Origin: Pseudomonas parasichuanensis
Lineage (GTDB): Bacteria > Pseudomonadota > Gammaproteobacteria > Pseudomonadales > Pseudomonadaceae
Direction: 5' to 3'
Assembly (NCBI RefSeq): GCF_021601385.1
Contig: NZ_BQHO01000008.1
Location: forward strand, 62,001-126,000
DNA: 64,000 bases
Shown: positions 57,651-64,000 of the stretch, piece after piece
Numbering within the stretch: the first letter of the stretch is position 1
Layout: each line of letters opens with the position of its first letter
Notes under the pieces: generated by a model
Told to the model about the DNA's origin: nothing
Seen by the model: the letters and a program-made list of their open reading frames with translations, nothing else
The model's database searches: none
Made by a program: the position numbers and the translations under genes

Positions 57651-58357
57651 GCCTCGAACAACTGCTGGCCTACGTGCTCGACCCGGGCCTGCTCGAACGC
57701 TACGGCCCACGCTTCGTCGACGGCCTGCTGGTCACCGCCAAGCTGGTGGCGATCTCGTTCACCCTGGGGGCGTTGCTGGGCATGCTGCTGGCCCTGGCGC
57801 GGATGTCGCGCAACCTCGTGCTGCAGCGCCTGGCCGCCGGCTATGTGTACTTCTTCCGTGGCTCGCCACTGCTGGCCCAGCTGTTCCTGCTGTACTACGG
57901 GCTGGGCTCGCTCAAGGGCTTCTGGCAGGACGTCGGGCTGTGGTGGTTCTTCCGCGAGGCGTGGTACTGCGCCCTGCTCGCCTTCACCCTGAACACCGCG
58001 GCCTACCAGGCGGAGATCTTCCGCGCCAGCCTGCTGGCCATTGCGCCGGGGCAGTACGAGGCGGCCAAGGCGCTCAACCTCAAGCGCTCGACCACCTTCT
58101 TCAAGGTGATCCTGCCGCAGTCGCTGCTGGTGGCCATCGGCCCGCTGGGCAACGAGCTGATCATGATGATCAAGGCCAGCGCCATTGCCTCGCTGGTGAC
58201 TATCTACGACCTGATGGGGGTGACCAAGCTGGCCTTCTCGCGCAGCTTCGACTTCCAGATCTACCTGTGGGCGGCGGTGCTGTACCTGCTGATCGTCGAG
58301 ATCGTCCGGCGCACCCTGAAACACCTGGAGGCCCGCCTGGGCCGCCACCTGAACTGA
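57647..58357 (+). CDS. amino acid ABC transporter permease (HisM type)
   Basis: 236 residues, five membrane segments, with FFRGSPLLAQLFLLYYGLG and the EAA loop YEAAKALNLKRSTTFFKVILPQ. It forms the second half of the membrane channel with the HisQ-type protein. The start overlaps the previous stop (ATGA). Confidence 0.92.
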   Translation: MSLEQLLAYVLDPGLLERYGPRFVDGLLVTAKLVAISFTLGALLGMLLALARMSRNLVLQRLAAGYVYFFRGSPLLAQLFLLYYGLGSLKGFWQDVGLWWFFREAWYCALLAFTLNTAAYQAEIFRASLLAIAPGQYEAAKALNLKRSTTFFKVILPQSLLVAIGPLGNELIMMIKASAIASLVTIYDLMGVTKLAFSRSFDFQIYLWAAVLYLLIVEIVRRTLKHLEARLGRHLN

Positions 58358-58373
58358 TTGAAGGATACGTTCC

Positions 58374-59618
58374 ATGCATTGCCAAACCATCGTTCTGGGC
58401 GCCGGTATCGTCGGCGTCAGCACCGCGCTGCACCTGCAGGCGCGCGGCCGCCAGGTGATCCTCATCGACCGCGACGAGCCGGGCAGCGGCACCAGCCACG
58501 GCAACGCCGGGCTGATCGAGCGCTCCAGCGTGATCCCCTATGCATTCCCCCGGCAGTTCGGCGCGCTGCTGCGCTACGGCCTCAACCGCCAGCCCGACGT
58601 GCGCTACAGCCTGCTGCACCTGCCCAAGGCCGCGCCCTGGCTGCTGCGCTACTGGCAGCAATCGGCGCCGGGCCGCGTGGCCGAAGCCGCGGCGGACATG
58701 CTGCCGCTGGTGCAACGCTGCGTGGAGGAACACGACGCCCTGATCGAGGCGGCCGGGCTGCAAGGCCTGGTACAGGCCAAGGGCTGGATCGAGGTGTACC
58801 GCGACGCCGCGCTGTTCGAGCAGGCGAAACAGGATGTACTGGGCCTGGCGCGCTATGGCCTGAAATACGAATTCCTCGACCGTGGGCAGCTGCAAGCCCG
58901 CGAGCAGGGGCTGGACGGCGGCGTGGTCGGCGGCATCCACTGGCTCGACCCGAAGACCGTGAGCAACCCCGGCGGCCTCACCCGTGGCTATGCCGCGCTG
59001 TTCGTCCAACGGGGCGGCCAGTTCCTGCACGGCGACGCCCGCACCCTGCAACGCACCGAGGGCGGCTGGCAGGTCAACACCCAGCGCGGCGCGGTCACCG
59101 CCGACGAAGTGGTGGCCTGCCTCGGCCCGCAGTCGGGCGAACTCTATGAGCGCCTGGGCTACCACTTCCCGCTGGGGATCAAGCGCGGCTACCACATGCA
59201 CTACAACACCCGCGACGGCGCCGAACTGCAGCACTCGGTCTGCGACACCCAGGGTGGCTACGTACTGGCGCCGATGGCCCGGGGCGTGCGCCTGACCACC
59301 GGCATCGAGTTCGCCGCCAGCGACGCCGCCGGCAACGAGATCCAGCTGCGCCGCTGCGAGGCCCTGGCGCGCAAGCTGTTCCCGGCGCTTGGCGAGCGCC
59401 TCGACGACAAACCCTGGCTGGGCCGCCGCCCCTGCATGCCGGACATGCGCCCGGTGATCGGCCCGGCACCACGCCATAAGGGCCTGTGGTTCAACTTCGG
59501 CCACGCCCACCACGGCCTCACCCTGGGCCCGGTCAGCGGCCGCCTGCTGGCCGAGATGATGACCGGCGAACGTCCTTTCACCGACCCTGCGCCCTACAGC
59601 GCCACACGCTTCGACTGA
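58374..59618 (+). CDS. amaD: FAD-dependent D-amino acid dehydrogenase/oxidase (AmaD-like)
   Basis: 414 residues of the DAO/DadA family. The dinucleotide fold reads QTIVLGAGIVGVSTALHLQARGRQVILIDRDEPGSGTS. DPKTVSNPGGLTRGYAALF and MPDMRPVIGPAPRHKGLWFNFGHAHHGLTLGP are DadA-type substrate/FAD motifs. It oxidises D-amino acids to keto acids, and from its place between D-lysine-type transporter genes and near dpkA it corresponds to AmaD, reported as a D-lysine oxidase/dehydrogenase in P. putida. AAGGA precedes the ATG. Confidence 0.85.
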   Translation: MHCQTIVLGAGIVGVSTALHLQARGRQVILIDRDEPGSGTSHGNAGLIERSSVIPYAFPRQFGALLRYGLNRQPDVRYSLLHLPKAAPWLLRYWQQSAPGRVAEAAADMLPLVQRCVEEHDALIEAAGLQGLVQAKGWIEVYRDAALFEQAKQDVLGLARYGLKYEFLDRGQLQAREQGLDGGVVGGIHWLDPKTVSNPGGLTRGYAALFVQRGGQFLHGDARTLQRTEGGWQVNTQRGAVTADEVVACLGPQSGELYERLGYHFPLGIKRGYHMHYNTRDGAELQHSVCDTQGGYVLAPMARGVRLTTGIEFAASDAAGNEIQLRRCEALARKLFPALGERLDDKPWLGRRPCMPDMRPVIGPAPRHKGLWFNFGHAHHGLTLGPVSGRLLAEMMTGERPFTDPAPYSATRFD

Positions 59619-59642
59619 ACCTTGAGCGGGAGAACAACAACG

Positions 59643-60434
59643 ATGTCCGCACCTTCCAGTCTTGCCAGCCGTGCCACCGTGCAACCCACCCCCGACCTGC
59701 GCCCGGAGCTGATCCGCATCGAGGGCCTGAACAAGCACTACGGCGCGTTTCACGTGCTGCACGATATCGACCTGTCGGTGCGCGAAGGCGAGCGCATCGT
59801 GCTGTGCGGCCCGTCGGGCTCGGGCAAATCGACGCTGATCCGCTGCATCAACCGCCTGGAAATCGCCCAGCAGGGCAGCATCCAGGTGGCCGGCATCGAC
59901 GTGGCCGGCACCGACCGCAAAGCCACCCAGGTGCGCAGCGAAATCGGCATGGTGTTCCAGCACTTCAACCTGTTCCCGCACATGAGCGTGCTCGACAACT
60001 GCCTGCTGGCCCCCACCAGCGTGCGCGGCCTTTCGCGCAAGGACGCCGAGGAACGGGCGCGCATGTACCTGGCCAAGGTCGGCATCGAGAACCAGGCGCA
60101 CAAGTACCCCAGCCAGCTCTCCGGCGGCCAGCAACAGCGCGTGGCCATCGCCCGGGCGCTGTGCATGAAGCCGCGGATCATGCTGTTCGACGAGCCCACC
60201 TCGGCGCTCGACCCGGAAATGGTCGCCGAGGTGCTGGATGTACTGGTGCAGTTGGCCGGCACCGGCATGACCATGCTCTGCGTCACCCACGAAATGGGCT
60301 TCGCCCGCCAGGTGGCCGAGCGCGTGCTGTTCCTTGAAGGCGGGCAGATCATCGAGGACAGCCCGCCCGAGGTGTTCTTCGGCCAGCCGCGCACGGCCCG
60401 GGCGCAGGCGTTCCTCAAGCAGATCCTGCACTGA
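59643..60434 (+). CDS. amino acid ABC transporter ATP-binding protein
   Basis: 263 residues. Walker A GPSGSGKST, Q-loop VFQHFNLFPHMSVLDN, signature LSGGQQQRVAIARAL, Walker B IMLFDEPTSALDPE and the H-loop CVTHEMGFARQ are all present. It drives the HisQM-type permease encoded upstream, closing the operon. An earlier TTG at 59622 is in frame, but the ATG with GGGAGA upstream is more likely. Confidence 0.93.
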   Translation: MSAPSSLASRATVQPTPDLRPELIRIEGLNKHYGAFHVLHDIDLSVREGERIVLCGPSGSGKSTLIRCINRLEIAQQGSIQVAGIDVAGTDRKATQVRSEIGMVFQHFNLFPHMSVLDNCLLAPTSVRGLSRKDAEERARMYLAKVGIENQAHKYPSQLSGGQQQRVAIARALCMKPRIMLFDEPTSALDPEMVAEVLDVLVQLAGTGMTMLCVTHEMGFARQVAERVLFLEGGQIIEDSPPEVFFGQPRTARAQAFLKQILH

Positions 60435-60441
60435 GGCCGCA

Positions 60442-60462
60442 GGCGCGGGGCATGCCCGCGCC
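60442..60462. terminator. convergent-gene hairpin
   Basis: GGCGCGGG paired with CCCGCGCC (loop of five) in the 30-base gap between the convergent ATPase and GGDEF-EAL genes; no T run. Confidence 0.5.
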
Positions 60463-60464
60463 GC

Positions 60465-62567
60465 TTATGCGCCGGTCGGCGCGAGCTGTTTAAGCCGCTC
60501 GCTGGCCGGCGCCGGGCGCCCGTACAGGTAGCCCTGGAAGTGCGAGCAGCCCTCGGCCATCAGCCGCTGCATCTGCTCCTGTGACTCCACCCCTTCGGCC
60601 GTGGTCTTGATCATCAGGCTGTTGGACAACTCGGTGATGGCGCGGATGATCGACATCGCCTCGCGGCTGTCGCACATGTCGTGGACGAACGATTTGTCGA
60701 TCTTGATCCGGTCGAACGGGAACGAGCGCAGGTAGCCCAGCGACGAATAACCGGTGCCGAAGTCGTCGAGGGAGATCGACACCCCCAGGTCCTTCAGGGC
60801 GCGCAAGATGCGCACGTTCTCCTCGCTGTTGCCCAGCAGCACCGACTCGGTGATTTCCAGCTCCAGGCGTGTGGCCGGCAGCCCCGAGTCGGCCAGGGCC
60901 AGGGCCACGGTGTGGACCAGGTTGGCGTTCTTGAACTGCACCGGTGACAGGTTCACCGACACCGTCTGCTCGGTGCCCCAGCTGGCCGCTTCCTGGCAGG
61001 CCAGGTTGAGCGCGCGCACACCGAGTTCATGGATCAACCCGGTTTCTTCGGCAATCGGGATGAAGTCCATGGGCATGATCATGCCGCGCACCGGGTGCTC
61101 CCAGCGCAGCAGCGCCTCGTAGCCGGTGACGCTGTTGCTCTGCTGGTCGACCACGGCCTGGTAGTGCAGCTGCAGCTGGCCCAGGTGCAGGGCCGTGCGC
61201 AGGTCGGTCTCCACCAGGCGGCGCTGGCGTGCGGCCACGTCCAGTTCGACGTGAAAGCTTTCGTAACGGTTGCGGCCGTTGCGCTTGGCCTCGTACAGGG
61301 CCATGTCGGCATAGCCGAGCAGTTGTTCGGCGTTGTCGTGATCGTCGGGGGCAATCGCCACACCGATGCTCACGCCCACGCTGAACTGGTGGCCTTCGAT
61401 ATGGAACGGCGGGCAGATCGCATCGATCAGACGCTGTGCGGTGTTGCGCGCGGCCTCGCGGTTATCCAGCCCGACCAGCACCACGGCGAACTCGTCCCCC
61501 CCCAAACGCGCCAGGGTGTCGTGCTCGCGCAGCTCGCGGCGCAGGCGCTTGCCGAGGGCACGCAACAACTTGTCGCCGAAGGCGTGGCCGAGGGTGTCGT
61601 TGATGTTCTTGAAGTTATCCAGGTCCAGGCACAGGGTGGCGGTCAGCTTGCCGCTGTCCTCGCCACGCAGCAGTGCCTGCTTGAGCCGTTCATGGAACAG
61701 CGTGCGGTTGGGCAGCCCGGTCAGCGCGTCATGGTGGGCCATGTGGTGAATCTGGGCGTGAGCGGCCAGCTCTTCGGTGGCATCCTCGGCCACATACAGC
61801 ACGTAGTCGCCCTGCCCGGCACGCCCCTCGCAGCGCAGGGTGCGGCTGCGCAAGGTACGTGGGCCGCTGGCGGTATCGACGCGGGTTTCGGCGACATGGC
61901 CCTTGCTGCTGCGCGCGCCGCGGGCCAGTTGCTGCTCAAGGTACTCTGCCGCTTCCGGGGCCAGGCCCTGCCCGGGCAACTGGCCAACCAGGCTGACACC
62001 CTGGCCACCGAACAAGCGCTCGGCCTGGGGGTTGGCCAGCAGGATCTGCTCGCTTTGCAGGTCCTGGACGATGACGCTGGCCGGGATGTTGCCGATTACC
62101 GAGTCGAGGAACTGCGACAGGGTGGTCATCTCCTGGCTGTATTGCTCGGCCAGTTCCTTGGCCTTGAGCAGCTCCAGCTCCTGCTGGCGGCGCTCGGAGA
62201 TGTCGCGGGTGATCTTGGCGAATCCGATCAGCTGGCCGCTGCCTTCGTCGACGATCGGCTCGATCACCACGCTGGTCCAGAAGTGCGAACCGTCCTTGCG
62301 CTGGCGCAGGCCGTCGGCCTGGAAACGCCCGTCTTCCAGGGCGGTGGCCAGGCTCAAGGCCGGCAGGCCGGCGTCGCGGTCGGCGTCGGTGTAGAACACC
62401 GAGAAATGCTGGCCAACGATTTCCTCGGCGTGATAGCCCTTGGCCCGCTGCGCCCCCGGGTTCCAACTGGCGACAACACCCTCGGGGGTCAGCAGGTAGA
62501 TGGCGTAGTCGACCACACTCTGGATCAACAGGCGGGACAGGGTGTCTGGGCTTGCAGCTAGCGGCAT
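60465..62567 (-). CDS. PAS-GGDEF-EAL protein (cyclic-di-GMP turnover)
   Basis: About 700 residues from the ATG at 62567; a TTG 45 bases earlier is also possible. Two PAS domains come first (SVVDYAIYLLTPEGVVASWNPGAQRAKGYHAEEIVG and ASVIVQDLQSEQILLANPQAERLFG), then GGDEF with intact RLGGDEF and EAL with YEALLRWE, LDDFGTGYSS and AEGVESQEQ. There is no membrane segment, so it is cytosolic and may sense a redox or small-molecule cofactor. Both catalytic motifs look functional. It is convergent with the D-amino acid transporter operon. Confidence 0.92.
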   Translation of the reverse strand: MPLAASPDTLSRLLIQSVVDYAIYLLTPEGVVASWNPGAQRAKGYHAEEIVGQHFSVFYTDADRDAGLPALSLATALEDGRFQADGLRQRKDGSHFWTSVVIEPIVDEGSGQLIGFAKITRDISERRQQELELLKAKELAEQYSQEMTTLSQFLDSVIGNIPASVIVQDLQSEQILLANPQAERLFGGQGVSLVGQLPGQGLAPEAAEYLEQQLARGARSSKGHVAETRVDTASGPRTLRSRTLRCEGRAGQGDYVLYVAEDATEELAAHAQIHHMAHHDALTGLPNRTLFHERLKQALLRGEDSGKLTATLCLDLDNFKNINDTLGHAFGDKLLRALGKRLRRELREHDTLARLGGDEFAVVLVGLDNREAARNTAQRLIDAICPPFHIEGHQFSVGVSIGVAIAPDDHDNAEQLLGYADMALYEAKRNGRNRYESFHVELDVAARQRRLVETDLRTALHLGQLQLHYQAVVDQQSNSVTGYEALLRWEHPVRGMIMPMDFIPIAEETGLIHELGVRALNLACQEAASWGTEQTVSVNLSPVQFKNANLVHTVALALADSGLPATRLELEITESVLLGNSEENVRILRALKDLGVSISLDDFGTGYSSLGYLRSFPFDRIKIDKSFVHDMCDSREAMSIIRAITELSNSLMIKTTAEGVESQEQMQRLMAEGCSHFQGYLYGRPAPASERLKQLAPTGA

Positions 62568-62692
62568 GGCATGTACCTGAGCAAGGAAGCTTCCGGACTT
62601 CGCGTCAGACAAGTCCGAAAATACGAATTGCTGGCATTATGCCGCCAGACGAACGGTTTTTGTGAAGTGCGTCACAAAAAAATCGTGGTCAT

Positions 62693-63193
62693 TCAATGGC
62701 GATACGGCGTGACCAAAAAGTTGCGCAGCTGCGGCTCGTCGTCCAACGCGATCTCCCGTACCGGGCGCGGCAGGTCGGCCAGCACGGCCTGGCAGAAGCT
62801 CATGGCCGGGGCATCGCCGGCATAACAACGCACTAGCCAGTCGACCCGGCCGTCACACAGCAGTTGCCGGGCCACCGCGCGGCCTACGCCCTGGCGCCGA
62901 TAGCGCCTGAGGATGAACAGGTCGGCCAGCTCCAGTGCATCGATGCCTGGCAGCTCGCTGCGTTCGATCAGCACGAAACCTGCGATGAAGCCATCCACCA
63001 GTACCAGGTGAGCGGCCCAGTCGGGGGACTGCCAATAGCGCTCGAAGTGCGGCTCGTGGAGGTAGAAGCGCCCGTCCACCTCGACATCCTCCTGCTCCCA
63101 ATCGGACGATTCATAGGCATAGAACTGGTAGAGGTTGCGTACCAGATCGGCCTGTTCGGGGCTGGTCTGGAGCAGTTCGATGGGGGCAGGCAT
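62693..63193 (-). CDS. GNAT-family N-acetyltransferase
   Basis: 166 residues with the acetyl-CoA signature LFILRRYRRQGVGRAVARQLL. The preceding strand HLVLVDGFIAGFVLIER and the C-terminal YAGDAPAMSFCQAVLADL are typical. Substrate unknown. The ATG at 63193 is preceded by an in-frame GTG. It is a single gene between REP-containing gaps. Confidence 0.87.
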   Translation of the reverse strand: MPAPIELLQTSPEQADLVRNLYQFYAYESSDWEQEDVEVDGRFYLHEPHFERYWQSPDWAAHLVLVDGFIAGFVLIERSELPGIDALELADLFILRRYRRQGVGRAVARQLLCDGRVDWLVRCYAGDAPAMSFCQAVLADLPRPVREIALDDEPQLRNFLVTPYRH

Positions 63194-63271
63194 CACGGGC
63201 GCTCGGGCTTAAGGGAAGCGCGAGTCTAGCGCCAAGCTGGCGACTGTGCAGCACGCGGGTCTTGCACGGTC

Positions 63272-63388
63272 ACTGTAGGAGCGGCCTTGTGCCGCGAATG
63301 GGGCGCGAAGCGCCCCCGCAACCGGTGCATGCCACACAATTGCTGGGGCTGCTGTGCAGCCCATTCGCGGCACAAGGCCGCTCCTACA
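63272..63388. repeat. REP inverted pair (TGTAGGAGCGGCC type)
   Basis: Perfect 29-base arms at 63272-63300 and 63360-63388, the longest match of this repeat type in the window, with GGGGCGCGAAGCGCCCC inside as an extra hairpin. It lies between the RidA-family stop and the acetyltransferase start. Confidence 0.88.
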
Positions 63389-63405
63389 GCGATCGCGAAA
63401 TTCCG

Positions 63406-63819
63406 CTAGATCACCGCCGCCACCGCATCGATTTCCACCAGCATGCCGTCCAACGCCAGGCGTGGTACCGGGATCAGGGTGCAGGTTGGAGTCATGTTGC
63501 CGTCCCAGGCGCGGGTGGCTGCGGCCACCCACTGCTGCAGCCGGGTTTCGCTGTGGTCGACCACCAACAGGGTGAGCTTGAACACGTCCTGCAGGCTGGC
63601 ACCTTTGGAAGCCAGGGCGATCTTCAGGTTGATCAGCGCCTGACGCACCTGCGCCTCGAACTGTGGCGACAGCGCGCCATCCAGGCCCTCACCGCCCTGC
63701 CCGGCCACATACAGCAGGCGGCTGCCGGCGCGTACTTCGGCGACATGGGAATAAGCGTTTGTGCTTGGGTCGTAGAGCCCTTCGGGATTGGACAGGGTGA
63801 AGGCGCTTGGCTGGGTCAT
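63406..63819 (-). CDS. RidA/YjgF/UK114 family protein
   Basis: 137 residues. The RidA core shows YSHVAEVRAGSRLLYVAGQGGEGLDG, EAQVRQALINLKIALASKGASLQDVFKLTLLVVD and ALDGMLVEIDAVAAV. These trimeric proteins deaminate reactive 2-aminoacrylate-type enamines or imines. The Arg that catalyses this in RidA is expected near the C-terminus and appears as PVPRLALDGM. ATG at 63819 has GGAG at seven bases; the in-frame GTG at 63825 does not. Function in this context (amino acid and amine catabolism) is plausible but not specific. Confidence 0.85.
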   Translation of the reverse strand: MTQPSAFTLSNPEGLYDPSTNAYSHVAEVRAGSRLLYVAGQGGEGLDGALSPQFEAQVRQALINLKIALASKGASLQDVFKLTLLVVDHSETRLQQWVAAATRAWDGNMTPTCTLIPVPRLALDGMLVEIDAVAAVI

Positions 63820-63839
63820 GGACACGCTCCATCGTGGGG

Positions 63840-64000
63840 AAGAGCGGGCAAGTATCAGACCTCAGGTTAAGTCGAGGTCAAGCGAGTTCGGTGTTGCCGG
63901 GTGTTCGGCGGATGATATGCAGCGCCGTACCCCCGGCCACCCCAGTTGTCTTTACCTGCCACACCCCGCACACTCACTGCCGCCAGCCAGGAAACGGAGT
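63840..64000. other. end of window, intergenic
   Basis: No gene is seen. The last bases (AGGAAACGGAG) look like a ribosome-binding site for a rightward gene starting just beyond the window. Confidence 0.4.

Overview
The window reads as a chromosomal segment of a Pseudomonas of the P. putida group. The DNA is GC-rich and almost wall-to-wall coding. Intergenic gaps repeatedly carry Pseudomonas-type REP inverted repeats (TGTAGGAGCGGCC... and TGTGGGAGCCGGC...). Several blocks have the gene order I remember from P. putida KT2440: gluconate genes followed by a two-component system and orphan type II secretion genes; muxABC-opmB followed by tpx and an aromatic aminotransferase; and the D-lysine block around dpkA. 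The species comparison is from memory, not from a search.

Layout. (1) 1-13.5 kb: the end of a cupin gene, then an aromatic/biogenic-amine-like catabolic cluster. It has a FeaR-type AraC regulator, a DUF3156 protein, an APC permease, a very short soluble chemoreceptor, a two-component flavin hydroxylase (reductase with a MarR-like tail plus an acyl-CoA-dehydrogenase-fold oxygenase matching p-hydroxyphenylacetate 3-hydroxylase), a FeaB-like aldehyde dehydrogenase, a LuxR-type regulator, a MoaF-family protein, two short-chain dehydrogenases and an outer-membrane channel. (2) 13.7-16.9 kb: gluconate repressor, kinase and transporter with three matching 14-bp operators. (3) 17-24.7 kb: an NtrC-type response regulator with two paralogous sensor kinases, a sigma-54-type promoter and a candidate upstream activating dyad, then a lytic transglycosylase and an isolated GspG/GspF pair. 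(4) 24.8-34 kb: a solitary tyrosine recombinase, NnrS, membrane and hypothetical proteins, an AruH-like transaminase, a MHYT-GGDEF-EAL protein, a hydrolase and a periplasmic binding protein. (5) 34.3-43.3 kb: the MuxABC-OpmB RND efflux operon with four-base overlaps at all three junctions. (6) 43.5-46.9 kb: tpx, an SdaC-type transporter and an aromatic aminotransferase. (7) 47-53.9 kb: an organosulfur/sulfonate scavenging cluster (binding protein, aldo/keto reductase, LLM monooxygenase, TonB receptor) facing a LacI-type regulator with two operator palindromes. (8) 54-60.4 kb: D-lysine/D-amino-acid catabolism (dpkA, RpiR regulator, polar amino acid ABC transporter, FAD dehydrogenase). (9) 60.4-64 kb: a PAS-GGDEF-EAL protein, a GNAT acetyltransferase and a RidA-family protein.

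How they fit together: the window is mainly nutrient-scavenging modules, each with its own local regulator and usually its own transporter. The least ordinary parts are the hydroxylase/MoaF/SDR cluster with its minimal chemoreceptor, and the kinase-kinase-regulator set, whose kinases lack the usual acidic residue after the phosphorylated histidine and whose regulator carries GAFTDA instead of GAFTGA. No rRNA, tRNA, CRISPR array, transposase or prophage structural gene was seen.
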